This document shows positions 25,348 to 50,400 of a stretch of 64,000 nt of DNA, piece by piece. Source of the DNA: Pseudomonas sp. QS1027 (GTDB lineage: Bacteria; Pseudomonadota; Gammaproteobacteria; Pseudomonadales; Pseudomonadaceae); the NCBI RefSeq assembly GCF_002814235.1, contig NZ_PHSU01000019.1, positions 167,227 to 231,226 on the forward strand, in the 5' to 3' direction. The notes under the pieces were generated by a model. The model worked only from the letters and a program-made list of their open reading frames with translations. It was not told the origin of the DNA and made no database searches. Each line of letters begins with the position of its first letter. Within the stretch, counting starts at the first letter, position 1. A program made the position numbers and the translations under genes.

Positions 25348-26766
25348 TTACAAGGTTTTTTGTGTCTGCTCCGTCCAGCCGCCGCCGAGTGCCTTGTACA
25401 GATTGACCTCGGCGGTCAGTTGCGACAGCCGATCGGTGATCAGGCTCTGCTGGGCGCTGAACAGCGAGCGCTGGGCATCGAGAAAGGTCAGGCTGTTGTC
25501 GACGCCGATGCGATAGCGGCGTTCCGCCAGGCGGTAATATTCCTGGTTGGCCTGCACCAGATCGTTCTGCGCCTTCAGTTGATTCTTGTAGGTCTGGCGT
25601 GCCGCCAGGCCATCGGAAACTTCCTGGAAGGCGGTCTGGATCGATTTCTCGTACTGCGAGACGCGGATATCTTTCTGGATCTTCGAGTAATCCAGGCTCG
25701 CCCGCAGGCTGCCGGCGTTGAAAATCGGGATATTGATCTGCGGTTGGAACAGCCAGCTTCCCGCGCCGCCCTTGAACAGCCCGGACAGTTCATTGCTGGA
25801 AGTACCCGCGTTGGCGGTCAGGGTGATGCTCGGGAAAAACGCCGCGCGGGCCGCCCCGATACTGGCATTGGCCGACTGCAACTGATATTCGGCCTGGAGA
25901 ATGTCCGGGCGCCGTTGCAGCAGGTCCGAAGGCAGGCCGGCCGGTACTTCGGCGAGCCAGTCGGAGGCCAATGGGCGGCTGGACGGGGTGTCCGCGACCG
26001 CGGTGCCCACCAGCAAGGTCAGGCTGTTGAGGTCCTGGGCGACCTGGCGCTGAAAGGTCGCGAGGCTGGTCCTGGCGCTTTCAACCGAGGTGCGCGACTG
26101 CGCCAGGGCCAGGGACGAGGCGGTGCCGACTTGCTGGCTGCGTTCGGTCAGGCGCAGGCTCTTCTCGTAGGAGCTGAGCGTGTCCTGGGTCAGGGCCAGC
26201 AGCTCCTGGTCGGCGCGCCAGGTCAGGTAGGCGTTGGCGACACTCGCCACCAGGCTCAACTGGGTGCTGCGGCGCGCTTCTTCGCTGGACAGATAGGTCA
26301 GCGAGGCCTGTTCACTGAGGCTGCGGATGCGCCCGAACAGGTCCAGCTCGTAGGAACTGATCCCCAGGGTCGCCGAGTAGGTGCCACTGGTCACCGCGCT
26401 GCCGGTTTGTGTGATGCTGGCCGGCTGGCGCTGGCGGGTGCCGGTGCCGTTGGCACTGATGGCCGGGAACAGGTCGGCGCGCTGGATCTGGTATTGCGCC
26501 TGGTAGGCCTGGACATTGAGGGCCGCCACACGCAGGTCGCGATTGTTGAGCACCGCGCTTTCGATCAGTTGTTGCAGCGTCGGGTCACGGAACAGCTCGC
26601 GCCAGCCCATGTCCGCGGCCATCGTTCCGGCGAGGGCCGGGGCGTAGGCGGGCGTCTGCGGGTATTGCGCGGCGACCGGCGCGGCGGGGCGCTGGTAGTC
26701 GGGGATCAGCGAGCAGCCGCTCAGGGCAAAGGCCATGGCCACCCAGGGGCTCAGGGATTTGTTCAT
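25348..26766 (-). CDS. Outer-membrane factor lipoprotein (NodT/OprM family) coupled to the luxR gene
   Basis: The 472-residue protein has a lipobox (ALSGCS, Cys near residue 18) followed by LIPDYQRP, then two outer-membrane-efflux repeats, with RRPDILQAEYQLQSANASIGAARAAFFPSITLTA marking the second. Its ATG overlaps the LuxR stop by one base (TAATG), so the two are translationally coupled. A nodT-like gene next to luxR and NRPS genes is a recurring feature of Pseudomonas lipopeptide loci. No adaptor or inner-membrane pump is encoded beside it; it could serve the RND pump at 13.5-17.9 kb, which already has its own channel, or a MacAB system elsewhere. Confidence 0.88.
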   Translation of the reverse strand: MNKSLSPWVAMAFALSGCSLIPDYQRPAAPVAAQYPQTPAYAPALAGTMAADMGWRELFRDPTLQQLIESAVLNNRDLRVAALNVQAYQAQYQIQRADLFPAISANGTGTRQRQPASITQTGSAVTSGTYSATLGISSYELDLFGRIRSLSEQASLTYLSSEEARRSTQLSLVASVANAYLTWRADQELLALTQDTLSSYEKSLRLTERSQQVGTASSLALAQSRTSVESARTSLATFQRQVAQDLNSLTLLVGTAVADTPSSRPLASDWLAEVPAGLPSDLLQRRPDILQAEYQLQSANASIGAARAAFFPSITLTANAGTSSNELSGLFKGGAGSWLFQPQINIPIFNAGSLRASLDYSKIQKDIRVSQYEKSIQTAFQEVSDGLAARQTYKNQLKAQNDLVQANQEYYRLAERRYRIGVDNSLTFLDAQRSLFSAQQSLITDRLSQLTAEVNLYKALGGGWTEQTQKTL

Positions 26767-27599
26767 TATGCTCCTATCATCCACTTGGCCAACCCATGTC
26801 GCCCGCTGACACCCAGCTTGGCCGCGGAACGCTTGAGGTAGGTTTCGATGGAACTGTTCTTGACGCAGAGTTTTTCTGCGATCTCAGGTACGGTGCCGCC
26901 GGCCAGCAGCCCCAGGCAGACCTCTTTTTCCCGCACCGAGAGGGTGACCTCGCAAGCACTCAGACGCTCGTTGAACTCGCGCTGCAGTTGCGTCTGTTCC
27001 AGGGCAACCAGGTTGCGTGGGGTAGACCCACCCGGGCTTTTTGCACTGGATTGGCGATGGGCACGGGCATGTCGCTCCGTGAGGGGCAACAAGGTCTCGG
27101 AGAGGTATTTCAGAAAGGACAGCTCTTGCAGGGTGAAATCGCGATCCACCCGTGGGCGGTGCAGCGAGATCACACAGCAGCGATTGGCCTTGCGTGAAAT
27201 CAGGCTGCACTGATGGGACGTGCCGAGGCAGTTATTGTCCTTCTCGTTTTTCATCCGTGCATTCAGGTGGATCAGCAGTGCGTCTTCCACTTCCAGCACG
27301 CGCTTGACCAGGGGATGGTCGTTGCGGTGCTTGGCATTGGTCGGGCAAACCGCCTGCATCTGCGGGCTCAACTCAACACCGGCATGCCCCAGCAGTTGAA
27401 CATCGACCACCGCCGATTGGCTGTCGTCGACGGTCCATTCGCTGAGCTCGATCCGACTGACCGCCACCGAGGCGTTGATCAGTTGGTGCATGTTGCTCAG
27501 GAATTTATCGTCGCCGACACTGGAAACCAGTTTCCCCAGTTCCAGGTACAGGTGGGCCTTCACTACATCTTTATCTTTGGCATTCGTCTGTTGGTTCAT
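26766..27599 (-). CDS. LuxR-type lipopeptide regulator (SalA/SyrF-like)
   Basis: The protein (277 residues from ATG 27599, AGGA 7 nt upstream; ATG 27614 and TTG 27632 are alternatives) has a C-terminal GerE helix-turn-helix (SVREKEVCLGLLAGGTVPEIAEKLCVKNSSIETYLKRSAAKLGVSGRHGLAKWM). The N-terminal ~200 residues do not match AHL-binding or receiver domains. That fits the SalA/SyrF/SyrG group that controls syringomycin-type NRPS genes. A syr-syp-like dyad lies 190 bp upstream, and another lies in front of the NRPS, so it probably activates both itself and the synthetase. It stands directly downstream of the NRPS on the same strand. Confidence 0.85.
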   Translation of the reverse strand: MNQQTNAKDKDVVKAHLYLELGKLVSSVGDDKFLSNMHQLINASVAVSRIELSEWTVDDSQSAVVDVQLLGHAGVELSPQMQAVCPTNAKHRNDHPLVKRVLEVEDALLIHLNARMKNEKDNNCLGTSHQCSLISRKANRCCVISLHRPRVDRDFTLQELSFLKYLSETLLPLTERHARAHRQSSAKSPGGSTPRNLVALEQTQLQREFNERLSACEVTLSVREKEVCLGLLAGGTVPEIAEKLCVKNSSIETYLKRSAAKLGVSGRHGLAKWMIGA

Positions 27600-27789
27600 A
27601 TGCTGATCCTGCATATCAGAAGTAGCTTGCAATTCTGTCCTCGGGGGGGACGAAGTCCGTCCGCCCCCCCGCGACGCTCAAACCATTTCTTGCCTTGATA
27701 CCTGGAAGTTCAGGCATCACCCGTGAATCCCTTCACAAAAAACGATTCAGTCAGTAGTGATAATTAAGCTCAGTTGAGTAGGAAAAGTC

Positions 27790-27809
27790 TGTAGTGGAAA
27801 ACAGGGACA
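27790..27809. promoter_or_regulatory. syr-syp-box-like dyad upstream of the luxR gene
   Basis: TGTAGTG-N6-AGGGACA has the same 20-bp spacing as the syr-syp box known from syringomycin/syringopeptin genes (consensus TGtCccgN6cggGaCA). The right half matches in GGGACA; the left half has TGTA for TGTC. It sits between the end of NRPS-B and the luxR gene. Confidence 0.45.
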
Positions 27810-27883
27810 TCCTACGCCGCCAAGCCGGCGCTGTTTAGCTGAGGCTGACATTTTTGAGAATGAAACGCGCTTCTCCATCTGCT

Positions 27884-41489
<13,606 letters not shown>

Positions 41490-41497
<8 letters not shown>

Positions 41498-44400
41498 CCT
41501 TGGAGACGATAGCGAGCAGTTCGCTTTCAGACAGCGAAGCCATTTCTTGTTGCAGGTCGAGCAACTCGTCCAACTCGTACTGCGCCAATTGCAGGGTGGT
41601 GATCAGGTCGGCGAGGGCTTGCAGCGACGGGTGTTCGAACAGGCCGCGCAGGGGCACTTCGACGTCAAAGGTCTCGCGGGCCCGCAGGATGACCTGCACC
41701 GCCAGCAGCGAATGACCGCCGAGTTCGAAGAAGTTGTCGTGACGGCCGATCCTTTCCATGCCCAGCAGGTTGGACCAGATAGCGGCCAGCTGTTCTTCGG
41801 TCTCACCGTTGGGCACTTCGTACTCGCGGTGGGCGAAGTCCTCGGCACCCGGGACTGGCAGGGCCTTGCGGTCGAGCTTGCGGTTTGGCGTCAACGGCAG
41901 CGCGTCGAGGATCACGAAGGCGCTTGGCAGCATGTACTCGGCCAGTTGCGGCGCCAGTTCGGCGCGCAAACCGGCGGCGTCCAGAGTGGTCTCTGGCTGG
42001 GCGACCACATAGGCCACCAGGCGTTTCTCTCCCGGACGGTCTTCCAGGGCGATCACCACCGCTTCCTTGACCCCGGCGCAACTGCCGAGACGCGACTCGA
42101 TTTCCCCCAGTTCGATACGGAAGCCACGAACCTTGACCTGGAAGTCGTTGCGGCCCAGGTATTCGATACGACCGTCGGCCATGTAGCGCGCCAGGTCACC
42201 CGTTTTGTACATCCGGGCGTCAGGGCTGGCGCTGAACGGATCGGCGAGGAAGCGCTCGGCGTTGACCTGTTCGAGGTTCAGGTAACCCCGGGCCACGCCG
42301 TCGCCACCGATAAAGATTTCACCGGCCACGCCGTACGGCACCGGTTGCTGATGGGCGTCGAGCAGGTAGATCCGGGTGTTGGCCATCGGCTTGCCGATGG
42401 TCGCGTTGCCGCTTTCCTCGCTGCCGGCCACGGCATCGTGGGTGACATAGGCGGCAGTACAGGACACCGTCGCCTCGGTCGGACCATAGGTGTTGACCAG
42501 TCGTGTATGCGCCGGCCGCACTTCATCCCAGAGCTTGAGCTTCTGTGCCGACAGCGCGTCGCCGGTGACGTTGATCAGGCGCACATCGGCCAGACGCTGC
42601 TGGGCGACCTGCGGCTGGCTGTGCCATTCGGCAACCAGGGTGTGCCAGTGGGCAGCAGTCATATGCAGGAAGGTCGGACGAATACCGTGATCCTCACGGC
42701 CCTCGCTGCCGAAGACTTCCCGGCTCGGTGCCAGGGTGGCCCCGGCCAGCAGCGCCGGGAAAATTTCCTCCACCGACAGGTCGAAGTTCAGGGTGTTCTG
42801 TTGCAGCACGGTGTCCGCCGGAGTCAGGCCGAACAGACGGGCGGCATCGAGGCTGTAGTTGACCAGGCCACGGTGTTCGATCATCACCCCTTTCGGATTA
42901 CCGGTGGAACCGGAGGTGTAGATCACGTAAGCCAGGTTGCGCGAGCCAAGGGCTGGCACCACCGGGTTGTCGTCACGCTCGCTGAAACCCTGGCGTTGAT
43001 CGTCGTCGAGCAGCACCAACGGCAATTCCAGGGCTGGCAAACCATCCTGCAAGGCGCGTTGGGTCAGCAACGCCGACGGCTTGCTGTCCTCGATCATGTA
43101 GGCCAGGCGCTCGGCCGGGTAAGCCGGGTCCAGCGGTACATAGGCCGCACCGGCCTTGAGCACGCCCAACAGGCCGACCATCATCTCCACGCCACGTTCG
43201 ACGCAGATCGCCACCCGATCGTCCGGACCGATGCCCAGGCCGACCAGGTGATGGGCCAGGCGGTTGGCCTGGCGGTTCAGCTCGGCGTAGCTCAGGCGCT
43301 GAGCCTGGAAGGCCACCGCGATGGCCTCGGGCTGCGCCCGGACCTGTTCTTCGAACAAGTGCTGGATGCAAGCGTCCGTCGGGTAGTCCCGCACGTTCTG
43401 GTTGAAGGTCTCCAGCAACAGGGTGCGCTCCGCGAGCGGCAGCACATCCAGTTCCGTGAGCACAATCTTCGGCGTGTACATCAGGGCCTGGGTCAATTGC
43501 TCCAGGGCGCATTGCATCAGGGCGCAGAGGCGTTGCGGGTTCACTGGCCGCACGCTGTGGATCAGCAGCCCGAAGTCATCGCCGTAATCGTTGACCGACA
43601 GCGACAGCGGGTAGTTGGTCCGCTCTTCGCTTTCGAGCAGGCGCATGCCCGGCCATTGCTGTTGACTGTCATCGGCCTGGTGCCGGTAGTTGAACAGGCT
43701 GGTGAACAACGGCGCGGCGCTGTCCACGCCACTGCAACGCTGGGCCAGGGCCAGGGGCGCCTGTTCGTGGCTCAGCAACTCGCTGAGGTCACGGTGGGTT
43801 GCCAGTACCAGTTCGTGGGCGCCTTGCGCGGCCAGTTGCACCCGCACCGGCAGGGTATTGATAAACACCCCGAGGGCCCGCTCAGCCCCTGCCGAACCTT
43901 GCAGGCGGCCGGCGACCACAGTGCCGAAGACCACGTCATCGCGACCGGTGCAACGGGCCAGGACCTGGGCCCAGGCCACATGGAACAGGACCGCCGCGGG
44001 CATCCCGCGCTCCCGGGCCTGGGCCCGGATACGCCGGCTGAGCACGTTGCTCAGGTGCACCTCGGCTTCTTCGATGTGATGGCCGTCACCCTGGACTTCC
44101 AGCAGGTCGAAAGGCGCGGTGGGCGTATCGACGTCGGCCAGGCGGCGGCTGAAGTAGGCTTCATGGACTTCGACCGGAGTGGCCTGGGTCAGGGCGATAA
44201 AGTCGCGGTAGGGCTGTGAAGCCGGGAGGCTGTCGACCTGGCCGTGGAGGATCGCGTGGATTTCTTCCAGGACGATTTCCAGGGTCACATGGTCGCTGGT
44301 CATATGGTGGTTGAGCAGGACCAGCAGCCAGCGCTCGGAGTGCGGGTCGCGGGCGATGCAGGCGCGGGCCAGCGGTGCCTGGTGCAGGTCCAGGCGCAGG

Positions 44401-47400
44401 TGCCGTGGATCGTTCAGGGCGAGCAACTGCTCCACCGGGTCCTTGTCGCTGTCGAGGGTGACACTGTGCACCGGCAGGTGGACGTGACGATGGACCACTT
44501 GCACCGCCTGGGGCAGGCCTTCCCAATGCACGGCCGTGCGCTGGATGTCATGGCGCTCGATCACCACCTGCAAGGCGCCGATAAAGGCGTCGAGGTGCTG
44601 GCGGTTGTCGAACTCGATCAGCGAGCGCAACAGGTAGGCGTCGCCTTCCTGGCCGAGCAGGTGATGGAACAGGATGCCTTCCTGGAGCGGCGCCAGGGGG
44701 TAGATATCCTGGATATTCGCGGCCCCGCCAGGTGTGGCGGCGACGATCCGTTCAAGCTCGGTGGGGCTCAGTTCCACCAGTGGCAGCATGTCCGGGGTCA
44801 GGTGGGTGCAGTCGGCCGGGATGCGGTTGGCCGGTGCCTCGAACAGGGCTTGCTTGTCGCGGCTGATGGCCTCGGCCATTTCCTGCACGCTGGGGGCGGT
44901 GAACACGGTGCGGACACTGGCATTCAGGCCTTCCTTGCGCAGGCGGTCGATCAGGCTCACCGCCATCAGCGAGTGGCCGCCGAGTTCAAAGAAGCGGTCG
45001 TGACGGCCGACACGTTCAAGCCCGAGCAATTGTTGCCAGATCTCGGCAATCACCTGTTCCACCGGACCTTGAGGTGCCTCGTAGGCACGGCTCGCGTAAG
45101 CGTCCTGGTCCGGTTCGGGCAAGGCACGGCGATCCAGCTTGCCGTTGGGGGTCAGGGGCAAGGCATCCAGCACCACGAAGGCGCTCGGCACCATATGGCC
45201 GGGCAGACGGGTCAGCAGTTCGGCACGCAGTTGCTCGGCCGCTGCCGGCTCACCGCACAGATAGGCCACCAGGCGCTTGTCGCCCTGGTGCTCGCGGGCA
45301 ATGACCGCCGCTTCGCGGACCCCGGGAAGGGCGGCGAGAACCGCTTCGATTTCCCCCAGCTCGACGCGCAGACCGCGGATTTTCACCTGGTCGTCGTTGC
45401 GGCCGAGGTATTCCAGCGTGCCGTCGGGCAACCAGCGGCCGACGTCGCCGGTCTTGTACAGGCGGGCGTTGGCCAGATCAGAGAACGGGTCGGCAATAAA
45501 GCGCTCGGCACTCAAATCCGCGCGGTTCAGGTAGCCACGGGCAACGCCGACACCACCGATATGGATCTCGCCGCGCACACCCACCGGCGACAGTTGACCG
45601 TGGTCGTCCAGGACATGCAGTTGCATATTGCGGATCGGCTTGCCGATCGGCATCGAGCGATCCTGGTAAGTCGCCAGGTCGCTGTCCGCCTTGTGCCAGG
45701 CAACGACGTCGCTGCACTCGGTGGGACCGTAGCTGTTGACCACCATGGGGCGCGGTTGGCCGAGTTTTTCCAGCATGGCGATCTGAATCGGTTCGCCACC
45801 CAGCACCACTCGTTTCAGGCACGCCAGGGCTTGCCGGGTATCCGACTCCACCAGCGCGTGGAAAGCGCTGGGCGACATATTGAGGTGGGTCAGGCCGGCC
45901 GCGGCGATCTGCGCGACGATGGCATCGGGGTTGAACGGTTCTTCGGCCAGGTGCAGCGCGGCGCCGATCATCAGCGGGGCGAGGATGTTTTTCTGGGTCA
46001 GGTCGAAGTTGTAGGAGGAGGCCAGCAATACCGCATCGCCGGCATGCAACGCCAGGTCTTCGAGGTACCAGTCCAGCAGGTTGCGCAGGCCGCGATGTTC
46101 CACCATCACGCCCTTGGGCAGCCCGGTTGAGCCGGAGGTGTAGATCACGTAGGCCAGATGGCTGAAGTTCAGCGCCGGGACCTGCGGGTTGTGATCCGCC
46201 ACGTCGAGCAGCGTCGGGTCGTTCAACTCAAGGGTTGCCAGGCCCGCAGGCAATGGCAGTTCGTCCAGCCCTTGCTGGAACACCAGGGCCCGTGGCGCGC
46301 TGTCGGCGAGCATATGGGCCAGGCGTTGCGCCGGGTATTGCGGGTCCAGTGGGACGTAGGCGGCACCGGCCTTGAGGATACCGAGCAAGCCGATGACCAT
46401 TTCCGGGCTGCGACGGGCGCAGAGGCCGACGGTGTCGTCTGGACGCACCCCCAGGGCGATCAAGCGGTGGGCGACACGGTTGGCCCGGGCATTGAGTTCG
46501 GCGTAGCCGAGGGTTTGCCCGGCGCAGACCAGCGCCACGGCGTCGGGGGTGAGCGCCGCCTGTGCCTCGAAGACACGCTGGGGCAGACGCTGCGGGTTTT
46601 CGTCCAGGGGCGCCTGGGGCGGATTGAAGGTCGTCAACAGTTGCTGGCGTTGCTCCGCATCGAGCAATGGCAGGCTCGCCAGCGGTTGTGCGACGTCGCC
46701 GAGCAGGGCATCGAGCAGTTGCAGCAGGTGACGGCTCCAGCGCTGGATGGTGCGTTCATCGAACAGGTCGGTGGCGTATTCGAACTGGCCGTGAATGCTT
46801 TCGCCGTCGTCGTTGAGCGACAGGCTCAGGTCGACCTGGGTGCCGCCGGTGGCCTGGGGCAGTGGTGTCAGTTCCAGGCCGGGCAGGGCCAGGACCTGGT
46901 CACGCGGGGTATCGCCGAGTACCAGCATCGCCTGGAACAGCGGGCTGTGAGCAAGGCTGCGCTCCGGTTGCAGGGCTTCAACCACCTGTTCGAAAGGCAA
47001 GTCCTGATGGCTGTAGGCGTCGAGGGTGAGGGCCTTGATCTGTGCCAGCAACTGGTCGACGCGGCTGTGGGCCTGGACATCGACGCGCAGGGCCAGGGTG
47101 TTGACGAAGAAGCCGATCAGCGCTTCGGTTTCCTGGCGCGGACGGTTGGCCACCGGGGTACCGATCACGACCTGCGCCTGATTGCTCAGGCGTGAGAGCA
47201 GGACCGACCAGGCCGCCAGCAGGGTCATGAACGGGGTCAGGCCCTGTTGCTGGCTGAACTGCCGCAACCGGCGGCTGAGCGGCGCGGGCAGCTCGAGTGC
47301 CAGGGTGGCGCCGCGATAGCTTTGCACCTGCGGCCGTGGATGGTCGGTGGGCAGTTCGAGCAGACCTGGCGCACCGCTGAGCTGCTCGCTCCAGAAACGG

Positions 47401-50400
47401 GTCTGGGTTTGCAGGCGCTCGCCTTGCAGGTGCTGTTGCTGCCATGTCGCGTAGTCGGCGTATTGCAGGGCCAATGGCGGCAACGGGTCGTCGAGGCCCT
47501 GGCTGAAGGCGCTGTACAGGCGGTTGAATTCGTCGATCAGCACCGCCACGGACCAGCCATCGGAGACGATATGGTGCTGGGTGACCAGCAGGATATGTTC
47601 GTCTTCGGCCAGTTGCAGCAGGCGTCCGCGAATCAGCGGGCCCTGGCTCAGATCGAAAGGCGCCTGGACCTCGGCCTGGCTCAGTTGCTCGACCTGCTCT
47701 CGTCGGGCTTCGTCGGCCAGGGCACGGAGGTCGTGCTCGGCCAGGGCAAAGCCGATGTCTTCGCGAGCAAAGTGCTGGCGGACGTTATCGTCCTGCCGTT
47801 CGAAGGTGGTACGCAGGCTTTCGTGACGGGCGACGATGCGGTCCAGGGTCCGTTGCAAGGCATCACGGTCGAGCCGGCCGCGCAGGTGCAGGGCCGCCGG
47901 CATGTGGTAGGCAACGCTGGCGGCATGGTCCAACTGGTCGAGGAACCACAAGCGTTGCTGGGCCAGGGACAGTGGGAGGTCCTGGTCGCGCGACGTCACT
48001 TCAATGGGCTGGACCTGCGACCGGGTCGCCTGGTCCACGGACTCGGCCAGGGCCGGCAGGGAGCTCAGGCCGAACAGGCTGCGCAGATTGATCTCGACGC
48101 CGAGGTCCTGGTGCAGGCGGGCCTGCAGTTGCACGGTCAGCAGCGAGTGGCCGCCGAGTTCGAAGAAGTTGTCCTGGCGACCGATCCTATCCAGACGCAG
48201 CAGGTCGGCCCAGATCGCGGCCAGGCGTTCTTCGGTCTGGCCTTGTGGCGCTTCGTATTCGCGGCTGGCCAGTGCGGCGCCCTCCGGTGCCGGCAGCGCT
48301 TTACGGTCGACTTTGCGGTTCGGCGTCAATGGCAGGGCGTCGAGCTGCACGTAGGCCGTCGGGACCATGTACTCCGGCAGCGCGTCCTGCAGATGACCGC
48401 GCAGGCTCTCGGCCTCCAGCAGCGCTTCCGGCTGCTGGGTGGTGAAGTAGGCCACCAGGCGTTTGTCGCCCGGATGGTCTTCCCGTGCCAGTACCACGCT
48501 TTCCTTGACCCCGGGATAAGCGGCGAGACGGGCTTCGATTTCCCCCAGTTCGATGCGGAAACCGCGGATCTTCACCTGGTTGTCATTCCGCCCCAGGTAT
48601 TCGAGGGTGCCGTCCGGCAGATAACGAGCGAGGTCGCCGGTGCGGTACATGCGTGCCGAAGCGTCCTGGCTGAAAGGGTCATTGAGGAAGCGTTCGGCGG
48701 TCAGGTCGTCGCGGTTCAGGTAGCCGCGAGCCACGCCGGCGCCGCCGATATACAGTTCACCCGCCACACCCAGCGGTACCGGCCGGCGGTGCTCGTCCAG
48801 CAGGTAGGTCTGTGTGTTGGCCATCGGTTTGCCGATCGGCACGAAGATCGCTTCGCCCTGTCCATCGACATGCTCGACGCAGGACCAGATGGTGGTCTCC
48901 GTGGGGCCGTAGAGGTTCCACAGCTCACGGCTGCGCGACAGCAACTCGCGCGCCAGGCTGCGAGGAAGGGCTTCGCCACCGCAGAAAATGCGCAGGTCCT
49001 GGTTACCGGTCCAGCCACTGCTCACCAGCATTTGCCAGGTGGCCGGGGTCGCCTGCATCACGCTGATTCGCTGCTCGTCCAGCAGGCGCTGCAATTGCAG
49101 GCCGTCCATGGCCGCCTCGCGGGAAGCCAGGACTACGCAGGCACCGTTGACCAGGGGCAGGTACAGCTCAAGCGCGGCGATGTCGAAGGAAATGGTGGTG
49201 ACGGCCAGCAAGCGATCCTGCGCCGAAAGTCCCGGTTCCCGGCTTGTGGAACGGAGGAAGTTGCTCAAGGCACGATGGGGGATCTGCACGCCTTTCGGGT
49301 TCCCGGTGGAGCCCGAGGTGTAAATCACATAGGCCAGATGTTCAGGGCGCAGCTCGGCCCGCACGGGATCGAGCTCGGGCTGCGCGAGAAAACCTTCGCG
49401 CCCGGCATGTTCCGGATCGAGCAACAGCACCGGTACGGCGCTGGCTGGAAGTACCGACTGCAAGGCTTGCTGGGTGAGAATCAGCACCGGCGTACAGCTC
49501 TCCAGCATGTAGGCCAGGCGATCCAGCGGATAGGCCGGGTCGAGCGGCACATAGGCCGCGCCGGCCTTGAGAATCCCCAGCAGCCCGGCAACCATTTCCA
49601 GGCTGCGATCGACACAGATCGCCACCCGATCATCCGGGCCGATGCCCAGGCCGATCAGGCGGTGGGCGATACGGTTGGCCTGGCGATTCAGTTCGGCATA
49701 GCTCAGGTGCCGATCCTGGAAGACCAGGGCGATGGCCTCGGGCGCCTGGCGCACCTGCTCTTCGAACAGGTGATGGATGCAGACGTCCGTCGGGTAGTCC
49801 TGCCGGCTCTGGTTGAAGGTCTCCAGCAACAGGGTGCGTTCCGTGAGCGGCAGTACATCCAGTTGCGTGAGCTCGATCTTCGGCGTGTGTATCAGGGCCT
49901 CGGTCAATTGCTCCAGGGCGCACTGCATCAAGGCACAGAGGCGTTGCGGGTCCACCGGCCGTACGCTTTGCATCGACAGGCCGAAGGTATCGCCGTAATC
50001 GTTGACCGCCAGGGCCAGCGGGTAGTTGGTCCGCTCGGCGCTTTCCAGCAGGCGCATGCCGGGCCATTGCAACCGGCTGTCCTGACCCTGGTGACGGTAG
50101 TTGAGCAGGCTGGTGAACAACGGCACACCCGTGGCCACGCCACTGCAACGCTGGGCCAGGGCCAGGGGCGCCTGTTCGTGGGCGAGCAGTTCGCTGAGGT
50201 CACGGTGGGTCGCCAGCACCAGTTCATGGGCGCCTTGCGCGGCCAGTTGCACCCGTACCGGCAGGGTATTGATAAACACCCCGAGGGCCCGTTCGGCGCC
50301 TGCCGAACCTTGCAGGCGGCCGGCGACCACGGTGCCGAACACCACGTCATCGCGACCGGTGCAGCGGGCCAGCACCTGGGCCCAGGCCACATGGAACAAC

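Noticed and set aside
27636..27652. TGTC...GAC half-sites just upstream of the luxR start as another syr-syp box
   Set aside because: The spacing is 17 bp rather than 20 and only part of the right half is present; it also overlaps a G run that makes chance matches likely.
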